Shown here: in pieces, positions 24,478-32,502 of the stretch
Layout of the letters: every line of letters starts with the position of its first letter
How positions within the stretch are numbered: the stretch's first letter is position 1
The notes under the pieces: generated by a model
Database searches by the model: none
What the model saw: only the letters and a program-made list of their open reading frames with translations
What the model was told of the DNA's origin: nothing
Translations under genes and position numbers: made by a program
Assembly: GCF_001815905.1 (NCBI RefSeq)
Contig: NZ_KV823233.1
Location: 1-36,130, forward strand
DNA from: Brevibacterium sp. HMSC07C04
Lineage (GTDB): Bacteria > Actinomycetota > Actinomycetes > Actinomycetales > Brevibacteriaceae
DNA: 36,130 nucleotides
Reading direction: 5' to 3'

Positions 24478-25371
24478 ATGTCTGTTGTCGTTGCCCGCAC
24501 CGTGAAAGAGCTGCGCGCTGCTCTGCAGCGTCTGCTGCGCGAACGAGACGGCGACACTGTCGGCCTCGTTCCCACGATGGGTGCGCTGCATTCGGGCCAC
24601 GAAGCGCTGTTCCGCGCCGCCCAGGGCAATTCCGTTGTTGCCGCATCGATCTTCGTCAACCCTCTGCAGTTCGACGATGCTGAGGACTACGACAACTATC
24701 CGCGCACCCTGGAAGCTGATATCGAGGTGCTCGATCGTGCCGGTATTGACCTTGTCTTCGCCCCCAGTGTCGAAGAAATGTATCCCGGTTACCCGGACGG
24801 TCCGCTGGTTTCCGTGACAGCAGGAAACATGGGGCGCGTTCTTGAAGGCGCGTCGCGTCCCGGGCACTTCGATGGTGTGACGACGGTCGTGGCGAAGCTG
24901 TTCAACATCTTCAGCTCCCCAGCACAGCTGCACGCGTACTTCGGACAGAAGGATGCCCAGCAGCTCATGATCGTCAAGCGCATGGTTGCCGACCTCGACA
25001 TCGACGTTGAGATTGAGCCGGTCCCTACGGAACGCAGCCTCAAGGGCCTTGCCATGTCCAGTCGCAACCAGCGGATGACCCCGGAGGAAAGCGAAGCCGC
25101 GCTTATCCTGTCCCGCGTGCTCACAGAACTTGCCGAACGTGCCGAAGCCGGTGGTGAGCTCCACCTCGACCGGCTGCGCGAAGAAGTCAACAGCACAGAG
25201 GGAGTCACCCTTGACTACCTGACCCTGGTCAATCCGGCAACGCTCGAGGTGACCGAGCAGCTGCCCGCTCTAGCGCTCATTGCCGCTCACGTCGGGCCGG
25301 TCCGGCTGATTGACAACATGATGATTCCCGCGCCTGCAGACAGTCGGTCCTCTTCTGAAAGCCAAGCTTGA
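24478..25371 (+). CDS. panC: pantothenate synthetase (pantoate-beta-alanine ligase)
   Basis: A 297-residue ATP-dependent ligase that joins pantoate and beta-alanine to make pantothenate. The nucleotidyltransferase HIGH-type motif is [10 protein letters not shown] at 32-41 and the KMSKS-type region is [18 protein letters not shown] is also conserved. The start was moved to ATG 24478, which has GGGAGG (24468-24473) upstream and gives the usual N-terminus VARTVKELR; an in-frame GTG-type start at 24436 adds 14 unrelated residues. panB lies elsewhere in the window and panD was not seen. It is followed by the DUF805 gene after 90 bp. Confidence 0.94.
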   Translation: MSVVVARTVKELRAALQRLLRERDGDTVGLVPTMGALHSGHEALFRAAQGNSVVAASIFVNPLQFDDAEDYDNYPRTLEADIEVLDRAGIDLVFAPSVEEMYPGYPDGPLVSVTAGNMGRVLEGASRPGHFDGVTTVVAKLFNIFSSPAQLHAYFGQKDAQQLMIVKRMVADLDIDVEIEPVPTERSLKGLAMSSRNQRMTPEESEAALILSRVLTELAERAEAGGELHLDRLREEVNSTEGVTLDYLTLVNPATLEVTEQLPALALIAAHVGPVRLIDNMMIPAPADSRSSSESQA

Positions 25372-25461
25372 CGGCATCGGCATAATGGTTGCTGGTTATG
25401 CTCCGGCCGCTGACCTTAGAACCTCACCACACTGGCCGGGACACCTAAGAAAGCAAAGACT

Positions 25462-26274
25462 ATGAGCAGCTACCCAGGCAGCAACGACCCCTACAATCCG
25501 GACTTCAATCAGCAGAACGACGCCGGCCAGAACAACCCGCAAGACCGGTACGGTCAGCAGGACCCCTACAGCCAGCCAGGTGCGTATGAACAGCCGAACC
25601 AGCCATCGCAGCCTGGCGCATACGGCGGACAGACTCCCTACAGCCAACCTGGCGCATACAGCCAGCCCGGCGCCCAGCATCCAGGTGCCTACAGCCAGCC
25701 CGGCCAGCAGGACCCCTTTGCCCAGCCCGGCCCGTTCGGTGCGAATGCAGCCTACGGCCAGCCGGCACCTCAGCTGCTGACAGCTGATGACTACCGCGCG
25801 CAGGGAATGCCGCTTCCGCTCAGCCAACCGGTTTATGGCGTTTCCATGATGGAGGCGTACAAGCGCTTCTGGAAGAAGTCCTTCCGGTTTTCCGGATACG
25901 CTTCGAAATCCGAGTACTGGTGGCCGCAGCTGATCAACGGCGTCATCATGCTGGTTCCCATGCTCGCTGTGATCATCATCCAGATCGTCATCGCGGTTTC
26001 AGCAGCGACAGCCTCGAACCCCGACGCCGCCGCCATGGGGGCCGGAATCGCCGGCATCTTCGTGTTCCTCATTTGGGGCGCAGTCGTTCTGTTCAGCCTC
26101 GCCGTGATGATTCCGTCGCTGTCAGTCGGCTGGCGGCGCCTGCAGGATGCCGGATTCCCCGGCGCACTGACATTCATCAGCCTCGTTGTCAGCATCGTCG
26201 TCTTGGTCATGTGCGCGCTGGAAACCAAGCCGGAAGCACGCCGCCCAGAATGGGAAGACACGACCGGCGACTGA
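25462..26274 (+). CDS. DUF805 membrane protein with Gln/Pro/Tyr-rich repeat N-terminus
   Basis: A 270-residue protein with two parts. Residues 1-115 are low complexity, rich in Gln, Pro, Tyr, Gly and Ser, and contain degenerate repeats of the form YSQPGAY, encoded by imperfect repeats between about 25560 and 25720. Residues about 125-260 match DUF805 (YhaH type): RFSGYASKSEYWW near the start, three or four hydrophobic segments, and GWRRLQDAGFPGAL. DUF805 proteins are membrane proteins of unknown function. The Gln/Pro-rich cytoplasmic tail is a common actinobacterial decoration. It follows panC by 90 bp with no terminator in the gap, and ends at the hairpin at 26312. Confidence 0.88.
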   Translation: MSSYPGSNDPYNPDFNQQNDAGQNNPQDRYGQQDPYSQPGAYEQPNQPSQPGAYGGQTPYSQPGAYSQPGAQHPGAYSQPGQQDPFAQPGPFGANAAYGQPAPQLLTADDYRAQGMPLPLSQPVYGVSMMEAYKRFWKKSFRFSGYASKSEYWWPQLINGVIMLVPMLAVIIIQIVIAVSAATASNPDAAAMGAGIAGIFVFLIWGAVVLFSLAVMIPSLSVGWRRLQDAGFPGALTFISLVVSIVVLVMCALETKPEARRPEWEDTTGD

Positions 26275-26311
26275 CACACGCAAACTGAACACATCGCTGA
26301 ATCGATGAGGA

Positions 26312-26349
26312 CTGGGGGCGCCAGCGTGCTGAAGCACTGGCGCCCCCAG
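26312..26349 (+). terminator. strong hairpin after DUF805 gene
   Basis: CTGGGGGCGCCAG (26312-26324) pairs with CTGGCGCCCCCAG (26337-26349), with four more inner pairs after a two-base bulge. It starts 38 bp after the stop codon. The rest of the gap to the permease at 26561 holds no gene; a TTGACG at 26436-26441 could be a -35 element, but no good -10 is spaced correctly. Confidence 0.8.
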
Positions 26350-26560
26350 CGTGTTGTTGGCCGGTTCTCTCGTTGCGTGCTGCCCGCTCTTGGGTGCGGA
26401 TCTGCTCTGATCCCGTGGCGAATGCTGCATGGTTTTTGACGGGGCCGTGTAAGCACAATGTGATTTTGAACATAAAAGGCTTTATTCTTGCTGGGCACAG
26501 TTCCACAGACCCTCGGACTCGTCGCACTTGCGTGCGAGGGCCGCTGACAAAGGAGACAGC

Positions 26561-28042
26561 ATGAACGCGCCGGAACAACAGGCGGGAAGCTACACACAGG
26601 TTTCCCACGACTCCATCTTCAAGAAAGCCATGGGCCGACTCGATGCGCTGTTCGTGGGCTTCGGCGCCATGATCGGCTTCGGCTGGATTGTTCTGGCTGG
26701 CGGTTGGATCGAGCAGGCGGGGACCATGGGCGCTCTTCTGGCGTTTGCCGGCGGTGGCGTCATCATGGCGTTTGTCGGTGTTGTGTACTCCGAACTCGTG
26801 GCTGCCATGCCGCTTGCAGGCGGTGAACACAACTACCTCATGCGCGCTATGGGGCCGAAACTGTCGATGATCGGTTCATGGTGCATTGTCGGCGGCTACA
26901 TCACGGTGGTCATGTTCGAGGCCGTAGCAGTGCCGAAGACCGCGCTTTATCTGCTGCCGGACATTGAAAAGATCTTCCTCTGGAATGTTGCTGGCTTCGA
27001 TGTGTATCTGACCTGGGCGCTCATCGGCGTTGTCACTGCGATTGTTCTGACCTACATCAACATCCGCGGTGTGAAGGTTGCATCCCTCGTGCAGACGTTC
27101 GTTGTTTCGTTCCTGCTGATTGTCGGTCTGCTGCTGGTCACCGGTGCGGGTGTCGGCGGTGAAATGAAGCATGTCGAACCGTGGTTCTCCGGAGGCTTCA
27201 CCGGCTTCGCACTGGTGTTGACCACCGTGCCGTTCCTCTTTGTGGGCTTCGACGTGCTGCCGCAGGCTGCTGAAGAGATCAACGTCAAACCGCGTCAGAT
27301 CGGCAAGCTCGTTGTTCTGGCCGTGCTCATGGCAGCCGCCTGGTACGTTGTCATCATCTTCACCACCTCGATTTCAATGCCCCACAGTGACATTGCCGTG
27401 CTCAACGCCGACGGCGGTCTGGTCACAGCCGATGCGCTTTCAGCCATGCTGGGTCATCCCACGTGGGGCAAGATTGTCATCGCCGGTGGTCTGGCCGGCA
27501 TCATCACCAGCTGGAACGCGTTCCTCATGGGTGCGTCCCGTCTGATGTGGGCTCTTGCTCAGTCGGGCATGCTGCCGGCGTGGTTCGGCAAGATTCACCC
27601 CACCTACCGCACCCCGATCAACGCACTGCTGTTCATCGGTGCGCTGTCGGTTGTTGCGCCGTTCCTCGGTTCGGCAATGCTCGGCTGGGTTGTTGATGCC
27701 GGTTCGCCGATGATTGTCATTACCTACTTCCTCGTGTCGATTGCATTCGTGCAGCTGCGCAAGAAGGAACCTGAGATGGAACGCCCCATGCGCGTTGGCG
27801 GCAAGGGCAACGGCGGCATTGTCATCGGTGTTATCTCGGCTGTGCTGTGTCTGTTCCTATTCCTGCTGTACCTGCCGGTCACCCCGTGGTCGGCACAGCT
27901 TGAATGGCCGTCATGGCTGATGTTCGGCTTGTGGCTGGCCGTTGGGATCGCGCTCATGGTTCGCCTGCCCGGCGGGGTTAAGGCCGGACCAGACGCCGAA
28001 GCTGAGCTTCTGAAGAAACTCGGTCGCGAGTCCCACCGCTGA
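26561..28042 (+). CDS. APC-superfamily amino acid/amine permease
   Basis: A 493-residue polytopic transporter of the APC superfamily, with about twelve hydrophobic segments. The first helix has the unwound glycine motif region GAMIGFGWIVLAGGWIEQAG, and EHNYLMRAMG and GASRLMWALAQSGMLPAWFGK match loops conserved in the family. The start at ATG 26561 has AAAGGAG ending 6 bp upstream; an earlier in-frame start at 26528 has none. The substrate cannot be read from the sequence. It is convergent with the Cys/Met-metabolism enzyme gene, so a shared substrate is possible but unsupported. Confidence 0.9.
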   Translation: MNAPEQQAGSYTQVSHDSIFKKAMGRLDALFVGFGAMIGFGWIVLAGGWIEQAGTMGALLAFAGGGVIMAFVGVVYSELVAAMPLAGGEHNYLMRAMGPKLSMIGSWCIVGGYITVVMFEAVAVPKTALYLLPDIEKIFLWNVAGFDVYLTWALIGVVTAIVLTYINIRGVKVASLVQTFVVSFLLIVGLLLVTGAGVGGEMKHVEPWFSGGFTGFALVLTTVPFLFVGFDVLPQAAEEINVKPRQIGKLVVLAVLMAAAWYVVIIFTTSISMPHSDIAVLNADGGLVTADALSAMLGHPTWGKIVIAGGLAGIITSWNAFLMGASRLMWALAQSGMLPAWFGKIHPTYRTPINALLFIGALSVVAPFLGSAMLGWVVDAGSPMIVITYFLVSIAFVQLRKKEPEMERPMRVGGKGNGGIVIGVISAVLCLFLFLLYLPVTPWSAQLEWPSWLMFGLWLAVGIALMVRLPGGVKAGPDAEAELLKKLGRESHR

Positions 28043-28048
28043 CCAACA

Positions 28049-28090
28049 CACGAGGTGCCGCTTACCTGAGAAGGTGAGCGGCACCTCGTG
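28049..28090. terminator. 19-bp hairpin between convergent genes (family member)
   Basis: The arm at 28049-28067, starting CACGAGGTGCCGCT, pairs with 28072-28090 around a GAGA loop with one G-T type mismatch. It lies 7 bp past the permease stop and 10 bp before the end of the facing gene. The same sequence, in reverse orientation, starts at 36098. Confidence 0.88.
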
Positions 28091-28099
28091 CTTTGTCAG

Positions 28100-29347
28100 T
28101 CAGGAAACGGGGCCGAAGGTGGCATCGAGAGCCGCTGCGAGATCGCCGATGATGTCCTCGGCTGCTTCCAGGCCGACCGAGAACCGCAGGTGACCCCACT
28201 TCTGGAACTCGGGCGGGTAGGCGGCAACGCGAGGACCGTCGGTGCCGACGTGCACGATGAGCGATTCGTCATGTCCGAGCGATACCGCGGAGGTGACCAC
28301 GCGCAGATTCGCCACGAAGCGGTTCTGGGTGTCGGAATCTCCTTCAACAGCGAAGGCCAGAACACCGCCGAAGCCGCGGTTTCCGAAGAGGCGTGTGGCG
28401 GCCTCATGCTGTGGGTGCGACTTCAGACCCGGGTAGGCGACGTAGGCAACTCGAGGATCAGCGTCGAGGAACTCGGCCACCTTCTGGGCGGAGTCCAGGT
28501 GCTGGCGAAGCCGCAGCGGCAGGGTGATCGAACCGCGGTTGATCAGCCACGCGTTGAATGGCGAGATGATGCCGCCGACATCGACCATCGCGTCATGTTT
28601 GATGGGACGGATGGCTTCGCGGCTGCCGATGACGGCGCCGCCCATCGCGTCGCCGTGACCGTTGATGTACTTAGTCAGCGAGTGCACAACCAAGTCCGCA
28701 CCGTCTTCCAGCGGGCGGTACAGGGGTGGCGGGGTGAACGTCGAATCAACCACCAACAGGGCACCGGCCCTGTGGGCAATGTCCGCACTCTTCGGGATGT
28801 CAGTGATCTTGGTTGTCGGGTTCGCGATGACCTCAACGTGCACCAAGCGTGTGTTCGGGCGAATGGCGCTTTCGACTTCTTTGGGGTCGCTCGCGACAAC
28901 GAACGTTGCCTCAATGCCGTACTTCTGCGGCAGCAGTTCTTTGAACAGGCGCCATGTGGCCTCATAGGTGACATCGGCAACGACAATGTGGTCACCTGAC
29001 TTGAGATAGCTGAAGAACACCGCATGCAAAGCGGCAACACCTGAGGCGAGCGCGACAGCATCCTCGCCGCCTTCGAGTGCTGCCAGTTTCTGCTGCAGAG
29101 CCAGCTGGTTAGCACCCGAATTGCGGGTGTAAAGCGGGACATCGGTGCCGGACCAGCTGACGTTGGATGGGTCCTCGGGCAGAGCGTAGGAGTTCGCCAA
29201 GACAATCGGCGTGCGAATGGCACCCGAACCTTGATCAATCTCGTTGCCGACGTGCACCGCCTGAGTCGTGAAGTCGAGACTTGAGGGGTCGGATTTGTCG
29301 GGACGTTTGGCTCGGGGCTGGAAAGATTGGGGTGTGTGCGTGCTCAT
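28100..29347 (-). CDS. Cys/Met-metabolism PLP enzyme (cystathionine gamma-synthase/methionine gamma-lyase type)
   Basis: A 415-residue fold-type I PLP enzyme of the Cys/Met metabolism family. The Schiff-base Lys is Lys226 in HSLTKYINGHGD and the cofactor Asp is Asp201 in VVDSTFTPP, with LASGVAALHAV and LYTRNSGANQLALQQKLAALEGG upstream. The family covers cystathionine gamma-synthase, cystathionine gamma-lyase, O-acetylhomoserine sulfhydrylase and methionine gamma-lyase; the residues visible here do not separate them, though the NGHGDAMGG segment is common in lyases. The start was set at ATG 29347 (STHTPQSF), where the protein body begins; an ATG at 29395 has no ribosome binding site. A foldable leader lies about 60 nt upstream. 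Confidence 0.88.
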   Translation of the reverse strand: MSTHTPQSFQPRAKRPDKSDPSSLDFTTQAVHVGNEIDQGSGAIRTPIVLANSYALPEDPSNVSWSGTDVPLYTRNSGANQLALQQKLAALEGGEDAVALASGVAALHAVFFSYLKSGDHIVVADVTYEATWRLFKELLPQKYGIEATFVVASDPKEVESAIRPNTRLVHVEVIANPTTKITDIPKSADIAHRAGALLVVDSTFTPPPLYRPLEDGADLVVHSLTKYINGHGDAMGGAVIGSREAIRPIKHDAMVDVGGIISPFNAWLINRGSITLPLRLRQHLDSAQKVAEFLDADPRVAYVAYPGLKSHPQHEAATRLFGNRGFGGVLAFAVEGDSDTQNRFVANLRVVTSAVSLGHDESLIVHVGTDGPRVAAYPPEFQKWGHLRFSVGLEAAEDIIGDLAAALDATFGPVS

Positions 29348-29407
29348 GCGCTCACGATAAAGCTCGGTGGTGATTTCCGGTGGTCTTCTGTACATGGTTT
29401 CGTCACA

Positions 29408-29452
29408 CAGGGACCGGGGAAGCCCCGTGCAGCGGTCTAAGCCGCCACCCTG
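29408..29452 (-). promoter_or_regulatory. compact three-way-junction leader candidate upstream of the Cys/Met PLP gene
   Basis: In the minus-strand transcript, CAGGG (29452-29448) can pair with CCCTG (29412-29408), enclosing two hairpins: GCGG-CTTAGA-CCGC (29445-29432) and CGGGG-CTT-CCCCG (29427-29415). The 45-nt element starts about 60 nt upstream of the start codon. It does not match any riboswitch class I can recognise, including SAM-type classes. It might be an RNA regulator, a terminator or a chance fold. Confidence 0.35.
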
Positions 29453-29588
29453 CCACTGTCTAAGAAGCGCATCACGTAACTTACGGGCCGAGTGGAAGTC
29501 TTGTTAGCATCCGAATGCTGCCCCTTTTCTTTCTGCAGCCGCCATCACCCCGCGTCACGGGGCCGTCCAAACTGAAGGCTTATTCAAC

Positions 29589-31061
29589 GTGCCTGAAACG
29601 TCACCAAACGCTGTTATTCCGTCGACGGTGAAATGGGTCCTCACCGTTCTTGTGTCAACCGCATTCGTCATGGTGTTGAACGAAACCACCGTCGCGGTTG
29701 CGCTTCCGTCCATCATGAAAGATCTGGGGATCGGTGCGGACCTGGCTCAGTGGTTCCTCACCGGATTCCTTCTGACCATGGCGATCGTGCTGCCCACAAC
29801 CGGATGGATTCTGGGCAGGTTCACCACACGATCGGTGTTCTTCTTCGCCACCATCATCTTCCTGGTCGGCACGATCGGCGCAGCGCTCGCACCAAACTTT
29901 GTGATCATGCTGCTTGCCCGCGTTGCCCAAGCAATCGGCACCGCGATCATCATGCCGCTGCTCATGACCGTCACAATGCACATGGTTCCGGCCAACCGGC
30001 GCGGCACCATCATGGGTCTGATCGGTGTAGTCATGGCGGCTGCGCCCGCCCTTGGCCCAACGGTTGCCGGTCTGATTCTCAGTGTGACCAGCTGGCACGG
30101 AATCTTCACCATCATGGTGCCGCTGGTGGCTATCGCAACGATTATCGGCGCCGTCAAACTGACCAACGCCAGCGAACGCACCTCCGAAGGCATTGACGTG
30201 CTGTCCATGATCTTGTCTGTATTCGCCTTCGGTGGCCTGGTCTACGGTTTGAGCTCGATCAGCGTGATCACGGCTGGTGGGCCGGAGGCACGCACCCCGG
30301 TAACCATCCTGGTCATCGGCATCATCGGTCTTGCGCTGTTTGTATGGCGCCAGATTGTGCGCGGCAAACACGGCAACGCGCTTCTTGACCTGCGCCCGCT
30401 GACCAACCTCAACTTCACCCTGTGCCTTCTTGCCATGATGGGCTTCTTCGCAGCCCTGCTGGGACTCATGAACACTCTGCCTCTGTTCATCCAGGGCGGA
30501 CTGATGGCCACCGCACTTGTTACCGGACTTATCACCTTGCCCGGCGGCATCCTGGAATCCGCGCTCTCTCCCATTGCGGGGCGCCTGTTTGACCGTTTCG
30601 GCCCCAAACCGCTGCTGATTCCCGGCATGCTGATTGCAGTGATCAGCATGTTCGTATTGGCTGCCGTCAGCGGGAACACCAGCCCGTGGTTTATTGCTGT
30701 GATCTTCACGGCTTTCGCAGTTGGCTTGGCCATGATCTTCACACCCGTCATGACCACGGCACTGGGTTCGCTGCCAAAGCAGCTGTACGGTCACGGTTCG
30801 GCCATCTTCAACACGATGCAGCAGCTGGCCGGTGCTGCCGGCACCGCGCTCATGATCTCGATTTACGGTTCCGCTCAGGCCCGTGCACTCAGTTCTGGCC
30901 TTTCCGAACAGGGCGCACACGCCGATGGTGCGGGTGCCGCTTTCATCACGTGTGGTTTCGTAGCACTCGGAGCGCTCATCGCAGCATTTTTCATACGCCG
31001 CGTCCCCACGCAGGAACGCGAACGCGAGCGCGTGGAGCTCGAAGAGCAAACTGTCAGCTGA
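29589..31061 (+). CDS. DHA2-type MFS transporter (EmrB/QacA-like multidrug efflux)
   Basis: A 490-residue major facilitator with about 14 hydrophobic segments, the DHA2 pattern. Visible motifs are motif D1 LNETTVAVALPSIMKDL in the first helix, motif A-like GRFTTRSVF after helix 2, and motif C GVVMAAAPALGPTVAG in helix 5, which marks drug/proton antiporters. The C-terminus is short and acidic. The start is GTG 29589 with GAAGG about 11 bp upstream. The 193-bp divergent region contains two small dyads, AGCAT-CCGA-ATGCT (29506-29519) and CCCCG-CGTCA-CGGGG (29548-29562), which may be operator or leader hairpins. The substrate is unknown. Confidence 0.92.
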   Translation: MPETSPNAVIPSTVKWVLTVLVSTAFVMVLNETTVAVALPSIMKDLGIGADLAQWFLTGFLLTMAIVLPTTGWILGRFTTRSVFFFATIIFLVGTIGAALAPNFVIMLLARVAQAIGTAIIMPLLMTVTMHMVPANRRGTIMGLIGVVMAAAPALGPTVAGLILSVTSWHGIFTIMVPLVAIATIIGAVKLTNASERTSEGIDVLSMILSVFAFGGLVYGLSSISVITAGGPEARTPVTILVIGIIGLALFVWRQIVRGKHGNALLDLRPLTNLNFTLCLLAMMGFFAALLGLMNTLPLFIQGGLMATALVTGLITLPGGILESALSPIAGRLFDRFGPKPLLIPGMLIAVISMFVLAAVSGNTSPWFIAVIFTAFAVGLAMIFTPVMTTALGSLPKQLYGHGSAIFNTMQQLAGAAGTALMISIYGSAQARALSSGLSEQGAHADGAGAAFITCGFVALGALIAAFFIRRVPTQERERERVELEEQTVS

Positions 31062-31076
31062 CACCATCGGCCGAAC

Positions 31077-31138
31077 AGGCGCCGCTGCCACCCGACCCCG
31101 CCGGAAGACGGGGAGGAAGGGTGTGGTGTGTGGCGCCT
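31077..31138 (+). terminator. nested hairpin after MFS gene (family member)
   Basis: AGGCGCC (31077-31083) pairs with GGCGCCT (31132-31138), enclosing CCCCG (31096-31100) with CGGGG (31109-31113). Its layout and right flank resemble the element at 2088-2179. It lies 16 bp beyond the MFS stop. Confidence 0.7.
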
Positions 31139-31206
31139 CGTTCTTTGTGTTGGGGAACGGAGCCCGGCGGTGGGTGCTGTGGTCAGGGCCGGCATCGCGT
31201 GTGATT

Positions 31207-31229
31207 TAGATGTCGTGACATCTATGTCA
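31207..31229. promoter_or_regulatory. two overlapping palindromes upstream of hydrolase-marR
   Basis: TAGATGTC-GT-GACATCTA (31207-31224) is a perfect 8-bp-arm palindrome and TGACAT-CT-ATGTCA (31216-31229) is a perfect 6-bp-arm palindrome sharing its right half. The ATGTC half-site therefore recurs with alternating orientation every 7 bp (31210, 31217, 31224). The array lies 13-35 bp upstream of the hydrolase start at 31242. The marR gene two positions downstream is the natural candidate for the protein that binds it. Confidence 0.65.
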
Positions 31230-31241
31230 TACGATGTGATT

Positions 31242-31964
31242 ATGGAGTTACCCACGCTTGTCTATGTCCCCTGCTTTTCCGGCGCGCCCTGGAACACCGA
31301 GAGGCTTACTGCACTTGCTGGCTATCCCAGCCTCTCCCCCGCTTTGCCCGAAGGGGTTGACGACATTGAGCGGTACGCGGATGTCCTTGCTGCTGACGTT
31401 GCTGGCCTTGATGACTACATATTGGTTGGCGATTCTTTCGGAGCGAATATCGCCCTAGCGCTTGCTGTTCGCCAGCCGGAAGGGCTTACCGGTCTTGTGA
31501 TGTCGGGAGGCTTTGCGGCTAACCCGCTGTCCTCAGCCCTGTCGAAGAACGTGATGCTTGCTATGGCCCGGTTGCACGGTGCAGCGTACAGACACCTTGT
31601 ACTGCGGGTCCACGCACACCGTTTGTCCTCACCGCACGATTTCGAGGGTCAGGTGCCGTGGCCAAAGCGCGACAGTAGGAAGCTGTTCTTGGAGAACACG
31701 CCAGCAGAGTCATTCGGGGCGCGCGTGAGGGCGGTCGTCGCCGCTGACTACACCGAGCAGCTGAGCCGGGTCAATGTGCCGACACTTATACTGACGCCAT
31801 CACATGACACCCTGATCGGTGATGACGCTGCCCGGGTTCTGCGGGAGGGAATACCGCACGCGCGAGAGCAGGTTCTTGAAAGAACTGGACACATGTTTCG
31901 GTTCAGCCACCCCGAAAGCTATGCGCAAGCGGTCGCAAACTTCGTCAGTCGGGAATCGCTGTAG
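31242..31964 (+). CDS. alpha/beta hydrolase
   Basis: A 240-residue alpha/beta-hydrolase fold protein. The nucleophile elbow is GDSFGAN (Ser at about residue 67), the acid is likely the Asp of PSHDTLIG near the C-terminus, and the His is in RTGHMFRFSHPE. Natural substrates cannot be inferred. The start at ATG 31242 (ELPTLVYVPCF) is preferred because the upstream in-frame ATG at 31224 lies inside the palindrome array; neither has a strong ribosome binding site. The marR gene follows after 64 bp in the same direction and the pair is probably one transcription unit, the hydrolase being the regulated function. Confidence 0.85.
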   Translation: MELPTLVYVPCFSGAPWNTERLTALAGYPSLSPALPEGVDDIERYADVLAADVAGLDDYILVGDSFGANIALALAVRQPEGLTGLVMSGGFAANPLSSALSKNVMLAMARLHGAAYRHLVLRVHAHRLSSPHDFEGQVPWPKRDSRKLFLENTPAESFGARVRAVVAADYTEQLSRVNVPTLILTPSHDTLIGDDAARVLREGIPHAREQVLERTGHMFRFSHPESYAQAVANFVSRESL

Positions 31965-32028
31965 GTTAAAGCTGTAGGGGTTGCAGACTTAGTCGCTGTT
32001 CAGAGGACTGAAAGGAAGGCGGTGTCTT

Positions 32029-32487
32029 ATGGAGGCTGCAGAAGAGCTTCGATACTTGATTCTTGCTGCCCAGCGCGAGGGCAACCGGGTGTTAGCACAA
32101 GGACTGCGGCCATTGGGGCTGACGCCTTCACAGTCCGAAGTGTTGCGAATCGTCCAAGTGCACCAGCCACTGACCTTGCGTGAAGTGGGTGAGCTGCTTG
32201 TGTGCGACAGCGGGCAGAGCCCCAGCAGACTTGTGGATAAGCTTGTGGAAAAGAGCTTTATTGACCGCGCCGTGGCTGAGAACGATCGGCGCAGCGTGGT
32301 GCTTTCACTGACGGAAGCTGGGCATGGTGTCTGCGAACAGGTTATTGCCATTGAGAATGAGCTGTATACGCTGATCAACGAGGCAATTGGAGACAGCGAC
32401 CCTACCCCGGCAATTGAGTTGCTGAGGAACATAATCGCTGGCACAAACGTTCAACGCGCTCTTTCGAAGCGCATGCATAATACGTAA
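32029..32487 (+). CDS. MarR-family transcriptional regulator
   Basis: A 152-residue winged-helix regulator. The MarR core is visible: LTPSQSEVLRIV, LTLREVGELLVCDSGQSPSRLVDKLVEKSFIDR as recognition region, and the wing ENDRRSVVLSLTEAG. The start at ATG 32029 has AAAGGAAGG about 10 bp upstream. MarR proteins usually bind a dyad near their own operon and are released by small aromatic or oxidising ligands; the palindromes at 31207-31229 are a suitable site. The gene ends 15 bp from the stop of a convergent gene with no hairpin between, at the border where base composition changes sharply. Confidence 0.92.
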   Translation: MEAAEELRYLILAAQREGNRVLAQGLRPLGLTPSQSEVLRIVQVHQPLTLREVGELLVCDSGQSPSRLVDKLVEKSFIDRAVAENDRRSVVLSLTEAGHGVCEQVIAIENELYTLINEAIGDSDPTPAIELLRNIIAGTNVQRALSKRMHNT

Positions 32488-32502
32488 CCCAATCCTGAAC
32501 GA

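Noticed and set aside
29408-29588. A SAM-type riboswitch ahead of the Cys/Met PLP gene
   Set aside because: I compared the leader by eye with SAM-I, SAM-II and SAM-IV core sequences and found no match; only a generic three-way junction can be supported.
29655-31091. A 478-codon minus-strand frame
   Set aside because: It is antisense to the MFS exporter and has the same His/Asp/Gln-rich shadow composition and no domain.
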